NCBI RefSeq assembly: GCF_036569345.1
Contig: NZ_DATCQT010000018.1
Coordinates: 58,800 to 122,799, forward strand
From: Clostridium_AD sp036569345
Lineage (GTDB): Bacteria > Bacillota > Clostridia > Clostridiales > Clostridiaceae
DNA length: 64,000 nt
Direction of reading: 5' to 3'
Part shown: positions 17,877 through 27,400 of the stretch, in pieces
How positions within the stretch are numbered: position 1 is the first letter of the stretch
Layout: each line of letters starts with the position of its first letter
The notes under the pieces: generated by a model
The model's database searches: none
The model's input: the letters and a program-made list of their open reading frames with translations, nothing else
Told to the model about the DNA's origin: nothing
Program-made: the position numbers and the translations under genes

Positions 17877-18734
17877 TTAAACCTCATCTACTCTTTCTAG
17901 AGATATAGACCCTAGTTTCCCACCTCTAAATTCGTCTAAAAGCATAACTGCCACCCTATTGTAGTCAATATTACCCCTAGAAATTACAGATCCCCTTTTT
18001 TTAGCTATATTGTCTAGATTGTCTAAAGGATTTTCCATGATTTCTGAAAGTTTATATCTTTCCATTAGCCTTTGCCCATTATTAATTTGAAGTCTTTCTA
18101 TTAATTTAAGTGCTAATTCCTCTATATCTATAACTTCATCTTTTATAGCTCCTGTAAAGGCTAAATTAAGTCCAACTGCCTCATCCTCAAATCTAGGCCA
18201 CAACACACCTGGGGTATCCATAAGTTCTATCCCTAAGCTAGTTTTTATCCATTGCTTGGTTTTAGTAACCCCTGGCCTATCTCCAGTTTTAGCAATGTTG
18301 TTTTTCCCCAATTTATTTATAAAAGAAGATTTACCAACATTGGGTATACCAACTACCATAACTCTTGTAACTATATTAACTAACCCTTTTTTTCTTTGCC
18401 TATCATGTTTCTCTTTTAATAACTCATCAAGTGTGATTTTTATTCCTTTTAGCCCTTGACCTGTAATACAATTAACAGCTAGGGGCCTTACATTTTCAGT
18501 TGTAAGTTTTTCTATCCATTGTTTAGTCACTTTATCCTCTGCTAAATCACTTTTATTGAGCAAGATAACTCTAGGCTTATCTTTGCATATTTCATCAATT
18601 TGTGGATTTGCACTTGATTTAACTATCCTTGCATCTCTAATTTCTATTACAGCATCAACAAGCTTTAAACTCTCTTGAATTTGTCTTCTAGTCTTTGCCA
18701 TATGACCTGGAAACCAATTTATGGTCATTCCCAT
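17877..18734 (-). CDS. rbgA: ribosome biogenesis GTPase RbgA (YlqF)
   Basis: Circularly permuted GTPase needed for late 50S assembly. The order of motifs is permuted: G4 NKSD at about residue 60, then G1 GIPNVGKSSFINK at about 130, then G3 DTPGV. The N-terminal INWFPGHMAKTRR is the family hallmark, and the C-terminal ANTAR-like helical domain is present. Length is 285 residues. The ATG at 18734 is two bases after the lepB stop, with GGAAGGA ten bases upstream; ATG 18728 is an alternative that gives the usual MTINWFPGHM start. Confidence 0.95.
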   Translation of the reverse strand: MGMTINWFPGHMAKTRRQIQESLKLVDAVIEIRDARIVKSSANPQIDEICKDKPRVILLNKSDLAEDKVTKQWIEKLTTENVRPLAVNCITGQGLKGIKITLDELLKEKHDRQRKKGLVNIVTRVMVVGIPNVGKSSFINKLGKNNIAKTGDRPGVTKTKQWIKTSLGIELMDTPGVLWPRFEDEAVGLNLAFTGAIKDEVIDIEELALKLIERLQINNGQRLMERYKLSEIMENPLDNLDNIAKKRGSVISRGNIDYNRVAVMLLDEFRGGKLGSISLERVDEV

Positions 18735-18736
18735 AT

Positions 18737-19249
18737 TTATCTAATCCTTCCCATTTTATTGAATGGATAAAGCCTTATAATTGCTTTTCCCTCCAAAAGA
18801 TTGAGTTTTACAAACCCGATGTCACTACTGCGACTATCTTTACTAAAGTTTCTATTATCCCCAAGAACAAATATTGAATCTTGCGGCACTACAGTTTCAT
18901 CATAATCTTTCATGAAATTTTCATTTTTATAAAACTCATTAATAACTGTGCCATTTATGTATAATACATTATTACTGATTTCAACCTTGTCTCCAGCAAC
19001 TGCTATAACTCTTTTTATTAATCTTTGACTTATGTCCGCAGGGTACTTTATTACTACAATATCATTTCTCTTAACAGATGTTATTAGCTTTGATACCTTT
19101 TCAAGTATTAATTTATCATTGTTTTGCAATGTAGGTACCATAGATTCACCACTTACTATTACTATTTGGAATATATAATTTATCATAAATACAGCAATTA
19201 TAAGAGAAATTGCTATAGATTTTGCTACTTCAAAAAATTTTCTTTTCAT
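18737..19249 (-). CDS. lepB: type I signal peptidase
   Basis: Membrane serine-lysine protease that removes secretory signal peptides on the outer face. One N-terminal membrane segment (about residues 10-30) precedes the catalytic serine in SGESMVPTL; the general-base lysine is in RLIKRVIAVAGD, and GDNRNFSKDSR is the box E motif. At 170 residues it is the short Gram-positive SipS type. The ATG has AGGTG upstream. It lies between rplS and rbgA, with a terminator in the gap to rplS. Confidence 0.95.
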   Translation of the reverse strand: MKRKFFEVAKSIAISLIIAVFMINYIFQIVIVSGESMVPTLQNNDKLILEKVSKLITSVKRNDIVVIKYPADISQRLIKRVIAVAGDKVEISNNVLYINGTVINEFYKNENFMKDYDETVVPQDSIFVLGDNRNFSKDSRSSDIGFVKLNLLEGKAIIRLYPFNKMGRIR

Positions 19250-19295
19250 GTAAACACCTACTTAAAAATCTACTAAAGTTTAACTATTATTAAAA

Positions 19296-19318
19296 GTAAA
19301 AAGGGACTTTTCAGCCCC
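19296..19318 (-). terminator. terminator after rplS
   Basis: On the minus strand GGGGC-TGAAAA-GTCCC (five pairs, one G-U) followed by TTTTTACTTTT. It lies a few bases past the rplS stop and would limit read-through into lepB. Confidence 0.8.
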
Positions 19319-19322
19319 AATT

Positions 19323-19670
19323 TTATCTCATTCTTTCTCTAACCTTAGCAGCTTTACCAACTCTATCTCTTAAGTAAAATAGTTTAGCTCTTCTAACTTT
19401 ACCTAGTCTTACAACTTCAATTTTATCTATTACTGGAGCATTTACTGGAAATGTTTTTTCAACACCAACACCAGATGCTACTCTTCTTACTGTGAAAGTT
19501 TCTCTTAAACCGCCATTTTGTCTTTTAAGAACGGTTCCTTCGAATACTTGGACTCTCTCCTTGTTACCTTCACTGATTTTGATGTGAACCTTAACAGTAT
19601 CACCTACATTAAATACTGGTAAGTCAGTTCTAATTTGTTCTGATTCTATTGCTCTTATAATTTCTAACAT
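19323..19670 (-). CDS. rplS: 50S ribosomal protein L19
   Basis: Ribosomal protein L19 at the subunit interface. The family segments FNVGDTVKVHIKI, RVQVFEGTVLKRQNGG and the basic KVRRAKLFYLRDRVGKAAKVRE tail are present. I start at the ATG at 19670 (115 residues): AGGAGG is eight bases before it and only two bases before the in-frame ATG at 19676. It has its own promoter and a leader of about 75 bases, in line with separate control from trmD. Confidence 0.96.
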   Translation of the reverse strand: MLEIIRAIESEQIRTDLPVFNVGDTVKVHIKISEGNKERVQVFEGTVLKRQNGGLRETFTVRRVASGVGVEKTFPVNAPVIDKIEVVRLGKVRRAKLFYLRDRVGKAAKVRERMR

Positions 19671-19679
19671 GTGCATTCC

Positions 19680-19744
19680 CTCCTAATATTTTATTGTGAC
19701 GTTCATACTCATTATAAAATGGCAGAGGACCGCCCGTACTAGCA
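19680..19744 (-). promoter_or_regulatory. rplS 5' leader, possible L19 leader RNA
   Basis: The transcribed leader contains GGGCGGTCCTCTGCC and a small CATT-TTAT-AATG hairpin before the Shine-Dalgarno site. An L19 leader class is described in low-GC Gram-positives; the G/C-rich core here is compatible, but I could not check it against the model. Confidence 0.4.
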
Positions 19745-19752
19745 CAAACTAT

Positions 19753-19781
19753 ATTTTATCATAAAATTGTATATATATCAA
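19753..19781 (-). promoter_or_regulatory. promoter of rplS
   Basis: Minus strand: -35 TTGATA (19776-19781) and -10 TAAAAT (19753-19758) with a 17-bp spacer, in the gap between trmD and rplS. Confidence 0.7.
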
Positions 19782-19834
19782 CATAAAAATATCTTTTATG
19801 CTTTTACTCAAGATATGTTAACTTCAAATGAATT

Positions 19835-20566
19835 TTAACCAATATCATATTCAGTATTTGCATTCCTTAATAATTTTTTATCTTCCTTCGTGAGAATAAG
19901 TTTTTGAAATAAATCCGGCCTTTTCTCTCTAGTTATTAAAAGTGATTGAAGTCTTCTCCACTTTCGTATATTTTCATGATGTCCTGAAATCAACACCTCT
20001 GGAACGTTTTTGCCCTCAAAACATTCTGGTCTTGTATAATGAGGATATTCCAGTACTCCATCATAAAAAGATTCTTCAGTGAAACTTTCTGCACATGATA
20101 ATACACCTGGAATTAACCTGCAAATACTATCCACTATGGGAATACAGGCCATTTCTCCACCTGTTAAAACATAATCACCTAAGGAAATTTCCATATCAAT
20201 ATAATCATAAGTTCTCTCATCAATGCCTTCATAATGACCACATACAAATATTAATTCTTTTTCCTCACATAGCTTTTTTGCAATATCTTGAGTAAAAGTC
20301 TTACCTCGTGGACCCAAAAATACTACCTTTCCACCATTATGCAATTTAGCATCCTTAATACAATCTACTAGTGGTTGAGTTTGCATTACCATACCCGCCC
20401 CTCCACCATAAGGAGAATCGTCTACTTTTTTATGTTTACTTAAAGAAAAATCGCGAATATTGTGTGATGAAATGCTTAATATATTTTTCTCTATTGCTTT
20501 TCCAATCATACTATAATTGAAAACATCAAACATTTCGGGAAATAGAGTTAATATATCTATTTTCAT
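19835..20566 (-). CDS. trmD: tRNA (guanine-37-N1) methyltransferase
   Basis: SAM-dependent knotted (SPOUT) enzyme that makes m1G37 in tRNAs reading CNN codons and prevents +1 slippage. The motifs KIDILTLFPEMFD, DSPYGGGAGMVMQ, FVCGHYEGIDERT, GDYVLTGGEMA and the C-terminal EYPHYTRPECFEG are complete. I use the ATG at 20566, which overlaps the rimM stop as ATGA and gives the family start MKIDILTLFPEMF; nine more bases of frame lie upstream inside rimM. Length is 243 residues. The overlap predicts translational coupling to rimM. Confidence 0.95.
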   Translation of the reverse strand: MKIDILTLFPEMFDVFNYSMIGKAIEKNILSISSHNIRDFSLSKHKKVDDSPYGGGAGMVMQTQPLVDCIKDAKLHNGGKVVFLGPRGKTFTQDIAKKLCEEKELIFVCGHYEGIDERTYDYIDMEISLGDYVLTGGEMACIPIVDSICRLIPGVLSCAESFTEESFYDGVLEYPHYTRPECFEGKNVPEVLISGHHENIRKWRRLQSLLITREKRPDLFQKLILTKEDKKLLRNANTEYDIG

Positions 20567-21054
20567 TCTTGCCATTCTTTTACTGGCTTAATTATTATTA
20601 TATGTTTATCAATATCTATGCTTATTACAATATCCTTAAGTACTGGTATAAGCAATTCTTCTTTTCCCTTTACCCAGTATACATCATTACCAGGTGTACT
20701 AAGAACATCAAATACTTTTCCAAGTTCTTCTCCAGCCTCATCATAAACGACACAATCAATCAAATCTGCCACGTAATAACTGCCCTCTGTCAATTTAACT
20801 GCATCTTCACGGCTAACCATCAGGTACTTATTTCTATATAAATCTGCTTGTTCTATGCTGTCTATACCTTCAATTTTGAGTATAACTTTATCTGTTTGAA
20901 GTTTACATCCTTCAATTTTCCTAAGTTCGCCATCAATGTATACGCTTTTTAATTTTTTAAATCTTTCAAGTGAATCAGATAATGAAAAAACTTTAACTTC
21001 ACCTTTTAACCCGTGTGTTTTACCAATCTGACCAACACTCATAAAATCCTTCAT
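20563..21054 (-). CDS. rimM: 16S rRNA processing protein RimM
   Basis: Assembly factor for the head of the 30S subunit, which binds S19. The N-terminal beta-barrel (VGQIGKTHGLKGEVKVF) and the PRC-barrel C-terminal domain (YYVADLIDCVVYDEAGEELGKV, DVYWVKGKEELLIPVL) are present. At 163 residues it is full length. The ATG has GGAGGATTTTAA upstream; its TGA overlaps the trmD start. A terminator hairpin lies between khpA and this gene. Confidence 0.95.
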   Translation of the reverse strand: MKDFMSVGQIGKTHGLKGEVKVFSLSDSLERFKKLKSVYIDGELRKIEGCKLQTDKVILKIEGIDSIEQADLYRNKYLMVSREDAVKLTEGSYYVADLIDCVVYDEAGEELGKVFDVLSTPGNDVYWVKGKEELLIPVLKDIVISIDIDKHIIIIKPVKEWQE

Positions 21055-21115
21055 TTAAAATCCTCCTTCCAAATTTACTTATATTAATATGTAGCATTAA
21101 AAATATAATTAAAAT

Positions 21116-21140
21116 AAGAGTTAGGCAGAACCTAACTCTT
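21116..21140 (-). terminator. terminator after khpA
   Basis: On the minus strand AAGAGTTAGG-TTCTG-CCTAACTCTT, ten perfect pairs, followed by ATTTTAATTATATTTTT. It may attenuate rather than fully stop, since rimM has no clear promoter of its own. Confidence 0.85.
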
Positions 21141-21366
21141 ACTTTATTTCAACAACTACTTTTTTATTTTCTTTAACAGCAGCTGCCTTTACAACAGTTC
21201 GAATAGCTTTAGCTATTCTCCCTTGTTTTCCTATAACTTTTCCCATATCCTCATGTGCTACTGATAATTCAAGAAGTACCGTATGCTCATGTGCTACTTC
21301 GTTTACTACCACCATTTCTGGTCTATCAACTAAATATTTTGCCAATACTTCAAGTAACTGTTTCAT
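21139..21366 (-). CDS. khpA: KH-domain RNA-binding protein KhpA (YlqC)
   Basis: Single KH-domain protein of 75 residues that forms a dimer or pairs with KhpB and binds small RNAs and mRNAs. The GxxG loop is in VIGKQGRIAKAIRT. I start at the ATG at 21366 (MKQLLEVLAKYLVD), since GGAGGAG lies inside the longer frame just upstream with good spacing. It follows rpsP by about 35 bases, the standard order ffh-rpsP-khpA-rimM. Confidence 0.94.
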   Translation of the reverse strand: MKQLLEVLAKYLVDRPEMVVVNEVAHEHTVLLELSVAHEDMGKVIGKQGRIAKAIRTVVKAAAVKENKKVVVEIK

Positions 21367-21400
21367 GGAAAACTCCTCCATTCATTACTTACAAATTTTT

Positions 21401-21643
21401 CTAGTTGACTGCTATTTTACTAAGTAACCTTTTAACTGTATCAGATGGTTGTGCACCATTCTTCATCCACTTAGTTGCTTTTTCAACATCAATTTTAATA
21501 GTAGTTGGTTCTGTTGTTGGGTTGTAGTATCCTATTTCTTCAATAAATTTTCCATCTCTTGGAGATCTTGAATCTGCAACTACCACTCTATAAAATGGAG
21601 CATGTTTAGCACCCATTCTTTTTAATCTTATTTTAACTGCCAC
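21401..21643 (-). CDS. rpsP: 30S ribosomal protein S16
   Basis: Ribosomal protein S16, 80 residues. The N-terminal AVKIRLKRMGAKHAPFYRVV and the ADSRSPRDGKFIEEIGYYNP segment are diagnostic. The start is the GTG at 21643: AGGAGG is eight bases upstream and MAVKIRLKRMG is the family N-terminus. The longer frame starts inside the Shine-Dalgarno region. Confidence 0.97.
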   Translation of the reverse strand: MAVKIRLKRMGAKHAPFYRVVVADSRSPRDGKFIEEIGYYNPTTEPTTIKIDVEKATKWMKNGAQPSDTVKRLLSKIAVN

Positions 21644-21690
21644 GTATATCACCTCCTTAAATCTAAATTTACTAATTACTCAAGTTTTTA

Positions 21691-23040
21691 TTAAAAAGGC
21701 ATTTTACCAAACATACCTTTTTTACCAGGTTTTTGGAATCCTTTTGCTTGCTTCATGAATTTTTTCATCATTTCAAAATCTTTTAACAACTTATTTACTT
21801 GTTGTACTAGGGTTCCTGATCCATTTGCAATTCTCTTTTTCCTAGAAGAAGAGCTACTAACCAAATTAGGATGTTTTCTTTCTGATAAAGTCATTGATCT
21901 TATGATAGCTTCAACTTTTCCCATTTCTTTTTCACTTTGAGAAAGATCTACACCCTGCAGTTCTTTTTTATTTGCTCCTGGCATCATTTCAATTAATTTA
22001 TTCAATGGTCCAAGTTTTTTCATTTGTTGCATAGATGCTAAAAAATCATCTAAATTGAACTCTTGTGAAAGCATTCTACTCCCAAGTTCCTTTGCTTCAT
22101 TTTCATCTATAGACTGCTGTGCTTTTTCTATTAATGTAAGCACATCACCCATACCAAGTATTCTTGATGCCATTCTATCTGGATAGAAAACTTCCAAATC
22201 ATTCATTTTTTCTCCGGACCCAACAAACTTAATAGGTTTTCCGGTCATTGCTTTAATAGATAGTGCGGCACCACCTCTTGTATCACCATCTAATTTGGTC
22301 AAAATCACTCCAGTAATATCTAATTGTGAATTAAAACTCTCCGCTACATTAACTGCATCTTGCCCTGTCATAGAATCTACAATTAGCATTATTTCACTTG
22401 GCTTCACAATTGCTTTTATGTCTTGAAGCTCATTCATTAAGTTTTCATCTATATGAAGTCGCCCTGCTGTATCTAGTATAACCACATTGTTACCATTATC
22501 CTTAGCAAAGGCTAATGATTCTTTTGCTATTTCAACTGGACTCACCTTGTCTCCCATAGTAAATATTGGGACATCTATTTGTTTTCCAACTACCTGCAAT
22601 TGTTTAATTGCAGCTGGCCTATATACATCACAGGCAACTAATAGTGGTTTTTTATTTTTTCTTTTCAATGAAAGAGCAAGTTTTCCACCCATTGTGGTTT
22701 TACCAGCACCTTGAAGTCCTACTAGCATTATAACCGTTAATCCATTTATAGAAAACTCTAATTTGCTTTCTGAATTACCCATTAAATTAGTTAACTCATC
22801 ATTAACAATTTTAATAACCTGTTGACCAGGTGTTAAGCTTTGTAATACTCCATTGCCTAAACACTTTTCACTAACATTTTTCACAAAATCTTTTACTACT
22901 TTATAATTAACATCTGCTTCAAGTAATGCTAATTTTACTTCTCTCATAGCATCTTTAATATCTTTTTCGGAAAGCTTACCCTTACCTTTTAATTTTTTTA
23001 TGGTATCCTGTAACTTAGAAGATAACCCTTCAAATGCCAT
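21691..23040 (-). CDS. ffh: signal recognition particle protein Ffh
   Basis: SRP GTPase that binds signal sequences and the SRP RNA. It has an N-terminal helical bundle, G-domain motifs GLQGAGKTTMGGKLA, DTAGRLH and TKLDGDTRGG, and a methionine-rich M domain ending in KKGMFGKMPF. I start at the ATG at 23040 (449 residues, MAFEGLSSKL), with AGGAGGTTTATT upstream. It follows ylxM by 10 bases; the pair is conserved in Gram-positives. Confidence 0.97.
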   Translation of the reverse strand: MAFEGLSSKLQDTIKKLKGKGKLSEKDIKDAMREVKLALLEADVNYKVVKDFVKNVSEKCLGNGVLQSLTPGQQVIKIVNDELTNLMGNSESKLEFSINGLTVIMLVGLQGAGKTTMGGKLALSLKRKNKKPLLVACDVYRPAAIKQLQVVGKQIDVPIFTMGDKVSPVEIAKESLAFAKDNGNNVVILDTAGRLHIDENLMNELQDIKAIVKPSEIMLIVDSMTGQDAVNVAESFNSQLDITGVILTKLDGDTRGGAALSIKAMTGKPIKFVGSGEKMNDLEVFYPDRMASRILGMGDVLTLIEKAQQSIDENEAKELGSRMLSQEFNLDDFLASMQQMKKLGPLNKLIEMMPGANKKELQGVDLSQSEKEMGKVEAIIRSMTLSERKHPNLVSSSSSRKKRIANGSGTLVQQVNKLLKDFEMMKKFMKQAKGFQKPGKKGMFGKMPF

Positions 23041-23050
23041 AATAAACCTC

Positions 23051-23398
23051 CTAAATATTTTCAATAAGCTGGGTCTTTATATCACATATAATCTGATTAT
23101 TTTTTTCATCTTTTATATCAATCTGTAAATTTTCTAATTTTGATAGAATGTTTTTTAAGTTTTCTTTCAGTTTATGATTTTTATTAAGTAATTTCAATTT
23201 TTCCTCATACACTAAAAGTACATTATCGGATCTTTTAATGGTATCATGAATAGCTTGCCTACTAGTATTATTTATCTCAGCTATTTCAGATAAAGACAAA
23301 TCATTATTAAAATACAAATCCATTATATCCCTTTGCTTTTCAGTAAGCAATTCACCATAAAAATCCAATAGTAGGGAAATCTCAAATCTTTTTTCCAT
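23051..23398 (-). CDS. ylxM: YlxM, SRP-associated DNA-binding-like protein
   Basis: A 115-residue protein with a sigma-70 region-4 type helix-turn-helix (LTEKQRDIMDLYFNNDLSLSEIAEINNTSRQAIHDTIKR) and a C-terminal coiled coil. In streptococci YlxM binds SRP components and modulates their GTPase. It is the first gene after a strong promoter at 23422-23450 and is read with ffh. Confidence 0.92.
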   Translation of the reverse strand: MEKRFEISLLLDFYGELLTEKQRDIMDLYFNNDLSLSEIAEINNTSRQAIHDTIKRSDNVLLVYEEKLKLLNKNHKLKENLKNILSKLENLQIDIKDEKNNQIICDIKTQLIENI

Positions 23399-23421
23399 TT
23401 CATCACCGACTCACAAATAAT

Positions 23422-23450
23422 ATAATATCAGAGTTTAAATAGAGTGTCAA
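23422..23450 (-). promoter_or_regulatory. promoter of ylxM-ffh-rpsP
   Basis: Minus strand: consensus -35 TTGACA (23445-23450), 17 bp, -10 TATTAT (23422-23427). The start of transcription would be about 15 bases before the ylxM ATG, so the leader is very short. Confidence 0.82.
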
Positions 23451-23506
23451 GTAGTTTTACTTAACAGGCCATTTTTTTTATATAAAGAGTTACCTATATT
23501 TATATT

Positions 23507-24418
23507 TTAAAATAAAGCTTCTACAAAATCTTTTGAATTAAACACTTGTAAATCATCAATACCTTCACCAACACCTATATATTTAACCGGTATATCAAGT
23601 TGCCTTTTTATTGATATTACAACACCACCTTTAGCCGTACCATCTAATTTAGTTAGTATTATACCGTCTATTGGGCATACCTCCATAAATTGTTTAGCTT
23701 GTTGTACTCCGTTTTGACCTGTTGTGGCATCAAGTACTAATAATGTTTCCATATGAGCCTCACTATACTCCCGCTTAATCACCCTATTTATTTTTGCTAA
23801 TTCATCCATAAGATTTTTTTTATTATGAAGTCTACCTGCTGTATCACATATTAGAACATCAATTTTTCTTGCTTTAGCTGCTTGAACAGCATCAAAAACT
23901 ACGGCAGCAGGATCAGACCCCTCTTGGTGTTTTATTAATGGCACACCTGCCCTAGTACTCCAAACTTCTAACTGGTCAATTGCTGCTGCTCTGAATGTAT
24001 CTGCCGCAGCAATAAGAACTTTATACTTTTCAGCTTTTAAACTTGTAGCCATTTTACCAATGGAAGTAGTTTTTCCAACTCCATTAACGCCAATCACCAA
24101 AATTACCTTGGGCAACTCCACAGTCTTTATAGGATTTTCGTCGTTTCCTAATATATCAATTAAAACTTCTTTTAAACACGGTTTAATTTCTTCTGGTTCT
24201 TTTATTTTATATTCTTTCACCTTTTTTTTGAGTTCCTCTATAACATAAATTGAAGTCTCCACACCTATATCTGAGGTGATTAATATTTCTTCTAATTCTT
24301 CGTACAATTCATCATCAATTGTAATGGCTAAGTTTAGTACTTGACTAACTTTTTCAGTGATGCTATTTCTTGTTTTTGTTAGCCCATCTTTTAATTTATC
24401 AAAAAATCCTCCAAACAT
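23507..24418 (-). CDS. ftsY: SRP receptor FtsY
   Basis: Membrane-associated GTPase that receives the SRP-ribosome complex. G-domain motifs GVNGVGKTTSIGKMA, DTAGRLHNK and TKLDGTAKGG are complete, followed by the closing helix GVGEGIDDLQVF. At 303 residues it is the short form, with only a brief N-terminal MFGGFFDKLKDGLTKTR amphipathic segment and no long acidic A domain. The ATG has GGAGGATTAGAA upstream. It lies 46 bases after smc. Confidence 0.96.
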   Translation of the reverse strand: MFGGFFDKLKDGLTKTRNSITEKVSQVLNLAITIDDELYEELEEILITSDIGVETSIYVIEELKKKVKEYKIKEPEEIKPCLKEVLIDILGNDENPIKTVELPKVILVIGVNGVGKTTSIGKMATSLKAEKYKVLIAAADTFRAAAIDQLEVWSTRAGVPLIKHQEGSDPAAVVFDAVQAAKARKIDVLICDTAGRLHNKKNLMDELAKINRVIKREYSEAHMETLLVLDATTGQNGVQQAKQFMEVCPIDGIILTKLDGTAKGGVVISIKRQLDIPVKYIGVGEGIDDLQVFNSKDFVEALF

Positions 24419-24464
24419 TTCTAATCCTCCTCATTTGCCTTCTATGGAAAATCGTTACATCTTT

Positions 24465-27400
24465 TTACTTATTAAAATCTACAGATACTATTTTTGACAC
24501 TCCCTTTTCCTCCATTGTAACGCCGTACAATACATCTCCAACTTCCATAGTTCCTTTTCTGTGAGTTATTATAATAAACTGAACATTATCCGAAAATCTC
24601 TTTAAAAACTCCGCATATCTAGCTACATTTGCATCGTCAAGCGCTGCCTCTATTTCATCCAAAATACAAAATGGAGTTGGCTTCATTTTTAGTATAGCAA
24701 ATAATAACGCAATAGCAGATAAAACTTTTTCTCCACCAGACATTAAATTTATATTTTGCAGCTTTTTCCCTGGTGGCTGTACATTAATATCAATTTTTGA
24801 TGTAAGTTCATCACCTTCTGTAAGTATTAAATCCGCACTTCCACCCTTAAACAATTCCACAAAGGTTTCATTGAAATTTTGCCTTAATACAACAAAGTTT
24901 TCTGCGAATATTTTTTTCATTTTTTCAGTCATTTCACTTATTACAGTTAATAATTCATTTTTAGCTAACACCAAGTCATCCTTTTGACTATCCATAAAAG
25001 TAAATTTATCTTTGACTTCCTTATACTCTTCAATAGCACTTACATTGATATTTCCAAGCATTGATATAGATTCTTTTAGTATTAATATTTCTCTTTTTGT
25101 CTTATCAATGTCTTTAATCTTATCACTGTCTTCAATTTTATTTTTAACTTTTAATTCTTTTTCAAATTGCAAAGCTTCTGCATATGTTAGTTCAAAGTCT
25201 TCATTCAATTTATTGTAATAAGTATCCTTTTCCATCTCTACCTTCGTGCAAGCTAATTCACATTTATGTTGCTCTTTTTCAATTTTTCCAAGCATTATCG
25301 AACCATTATCTAACTGTTCCACACTTATTTTTATATGCTCTTTAATTTTAATTCTTTGAATTTCATTATCCTCAAGTTTTCTTTCCGTTTTTTCTAATAT
25401 GATCTTTATTTCATTTACTTTTTCATTAGCACTTTGAATTGCACATTCACTTGTGATCTTATTTTTTATTGCTTCTTCAATTTCTCTAGAAAATATGTTT
25501 ATCTTTTCATTATACACAAGTGTTTCATTATTTAGTCTTTGAATTTCTAATCGTTTGTTATTTATTGTTTCATCAATTTGGGCTTTTTTTATCTTAGTAA
25601 CATTAATTAAATCTTTTATATTCTCAATTTCTTGCAATTTATCTTTTAATTTGAAATCAACATTACTAATATTTATCTGTATTTTACTTTTTTCAAGTAT
25701 AAGCTTTTCAACAGCTATATTTTTTTCTTTAATTTCATTATTACCCTTTTGAACATTATTCTCTTCTAAGCATTTTTCAGCGTCTAACGTAATAATATTA
25801 CCCTTTAGTCTATCTGCTTCATCTTCTATAGAATTTATTTTAGTTTCTATTTTTGCGACTTCAATATTTCCAAGTTGAACCTCCCCCTTGAAATGTAAGT
25901 TTTCTTCATCAAGTCTTAGAATTTCAGTTCTACTCTTTTGTATTTTTTCTAAGTATATAATCAATTCATTTTTTAACGTATGTAAATACTCAGCTAGTTC
26001 TTTAATTTCTCTTTTTCGCCCAATTACACTTGAAGTCTTTGAATATATACTTCCACCAGTCAATGACCCACCTACGTTTATTACCTCACCAGTTAGTGTA
26101 ACAATCTTAAATCTATAATTATTCTTTTTAGATATTCGAAGTGCTGAATCCATATCACTACATATAATTGTCCTTCCTAAAATAAATGCTACAACTTCAC
26201 TAAACTTCTCATTATAACCTATTAATTCGCTTGCTATCCCTAAAAATCCAAAACTCTTCTTAGTTTCATTATCAAGAACAAGTTTCTTTCCCTTAATAAT
26301 GTTTAATGGTAAAAAGGTTGCACGTCCAAGATTATTTGCTTTCAAATAATTAATCAACATTTTCGCAACAATTTCATTTTCAGTTATTATGTGAGATATG
26401 GAGGCTCCCAGGGCAATTTCTATGGCTATTTCTAAATTCTTTTCAACCTTTATAATTTCTCCAAGTACACAACATTCAAGAATATTACCTACTTTGCCTT
26501 CATTCACATGTTGCATTAAATTTTTTACAGACTTATTATAACCTTCATGCTTTTTTTCTAAAGTTGTTAGAACGTTAAAATTAGCTTCAGTTTTATTAAT
26601 ATTAAAATTACAATTCTTCATAGTTTTTTCATCAAGGGTTAAAATATTTTGAATTCTTAAGGTTTCCTTCTTGTTCTCATTAAATTTATTTTCATAAAGG
26701 ACTATTTTATCTTTGGATTTTTCCATTTGGCTTTCAAACATTATTTTTGTAGTTGCATTAGTTTTTGATAAATTAAAGAAGTTTTCAATAGTATTTTTCA
26801 AAGCAACTACTCTTGTTTTAGACATGTCTATATTATTATTCAAAATCAACAAACGATTTGTAACCTCAGTAGTATTATCAATATTTACTTGTTCTTCTTG
26901 TTTAAAAGTTTTAGCCTCGACGCTCTCTTTTTTTATATTTTCTTGAATATTATTAATTTTCATCTCTTTTAATTGAATTTTTTCTACTATTTCTATTTGA
27001 GTATTTTTTATAATATTTAAAGAATCGTCTGATTCTTTCACTTTTTCTTTAAATTCCAATATATTTTTATTAATCAAATGACTCTCATTTGAGGTTTTAG
27101 TAATAATTTTCTCTAAATTTTCTATTCTCTCATTTAGAATGTTTATTTCAGAATTACTATTTTGATGAATTAGCTTATTATTATAGTATAATTGTTTTTC
27201 TTCCTGACTTTTATTTTCAAATTTTTCAAATTCACTATTCCAGTATTCAGTATCATTTTTGAACTGATTTTTTCCGTTTGTAATACTTATAACTTCGACC
27301 TTTAATTTATCACGTTCCTCATTTAATCTTTTAATCTTTTCTTCAACTTTATTAATAGAATCAACAATTATGCTAACTTCTTTGCTTTTCAATTCTTCAA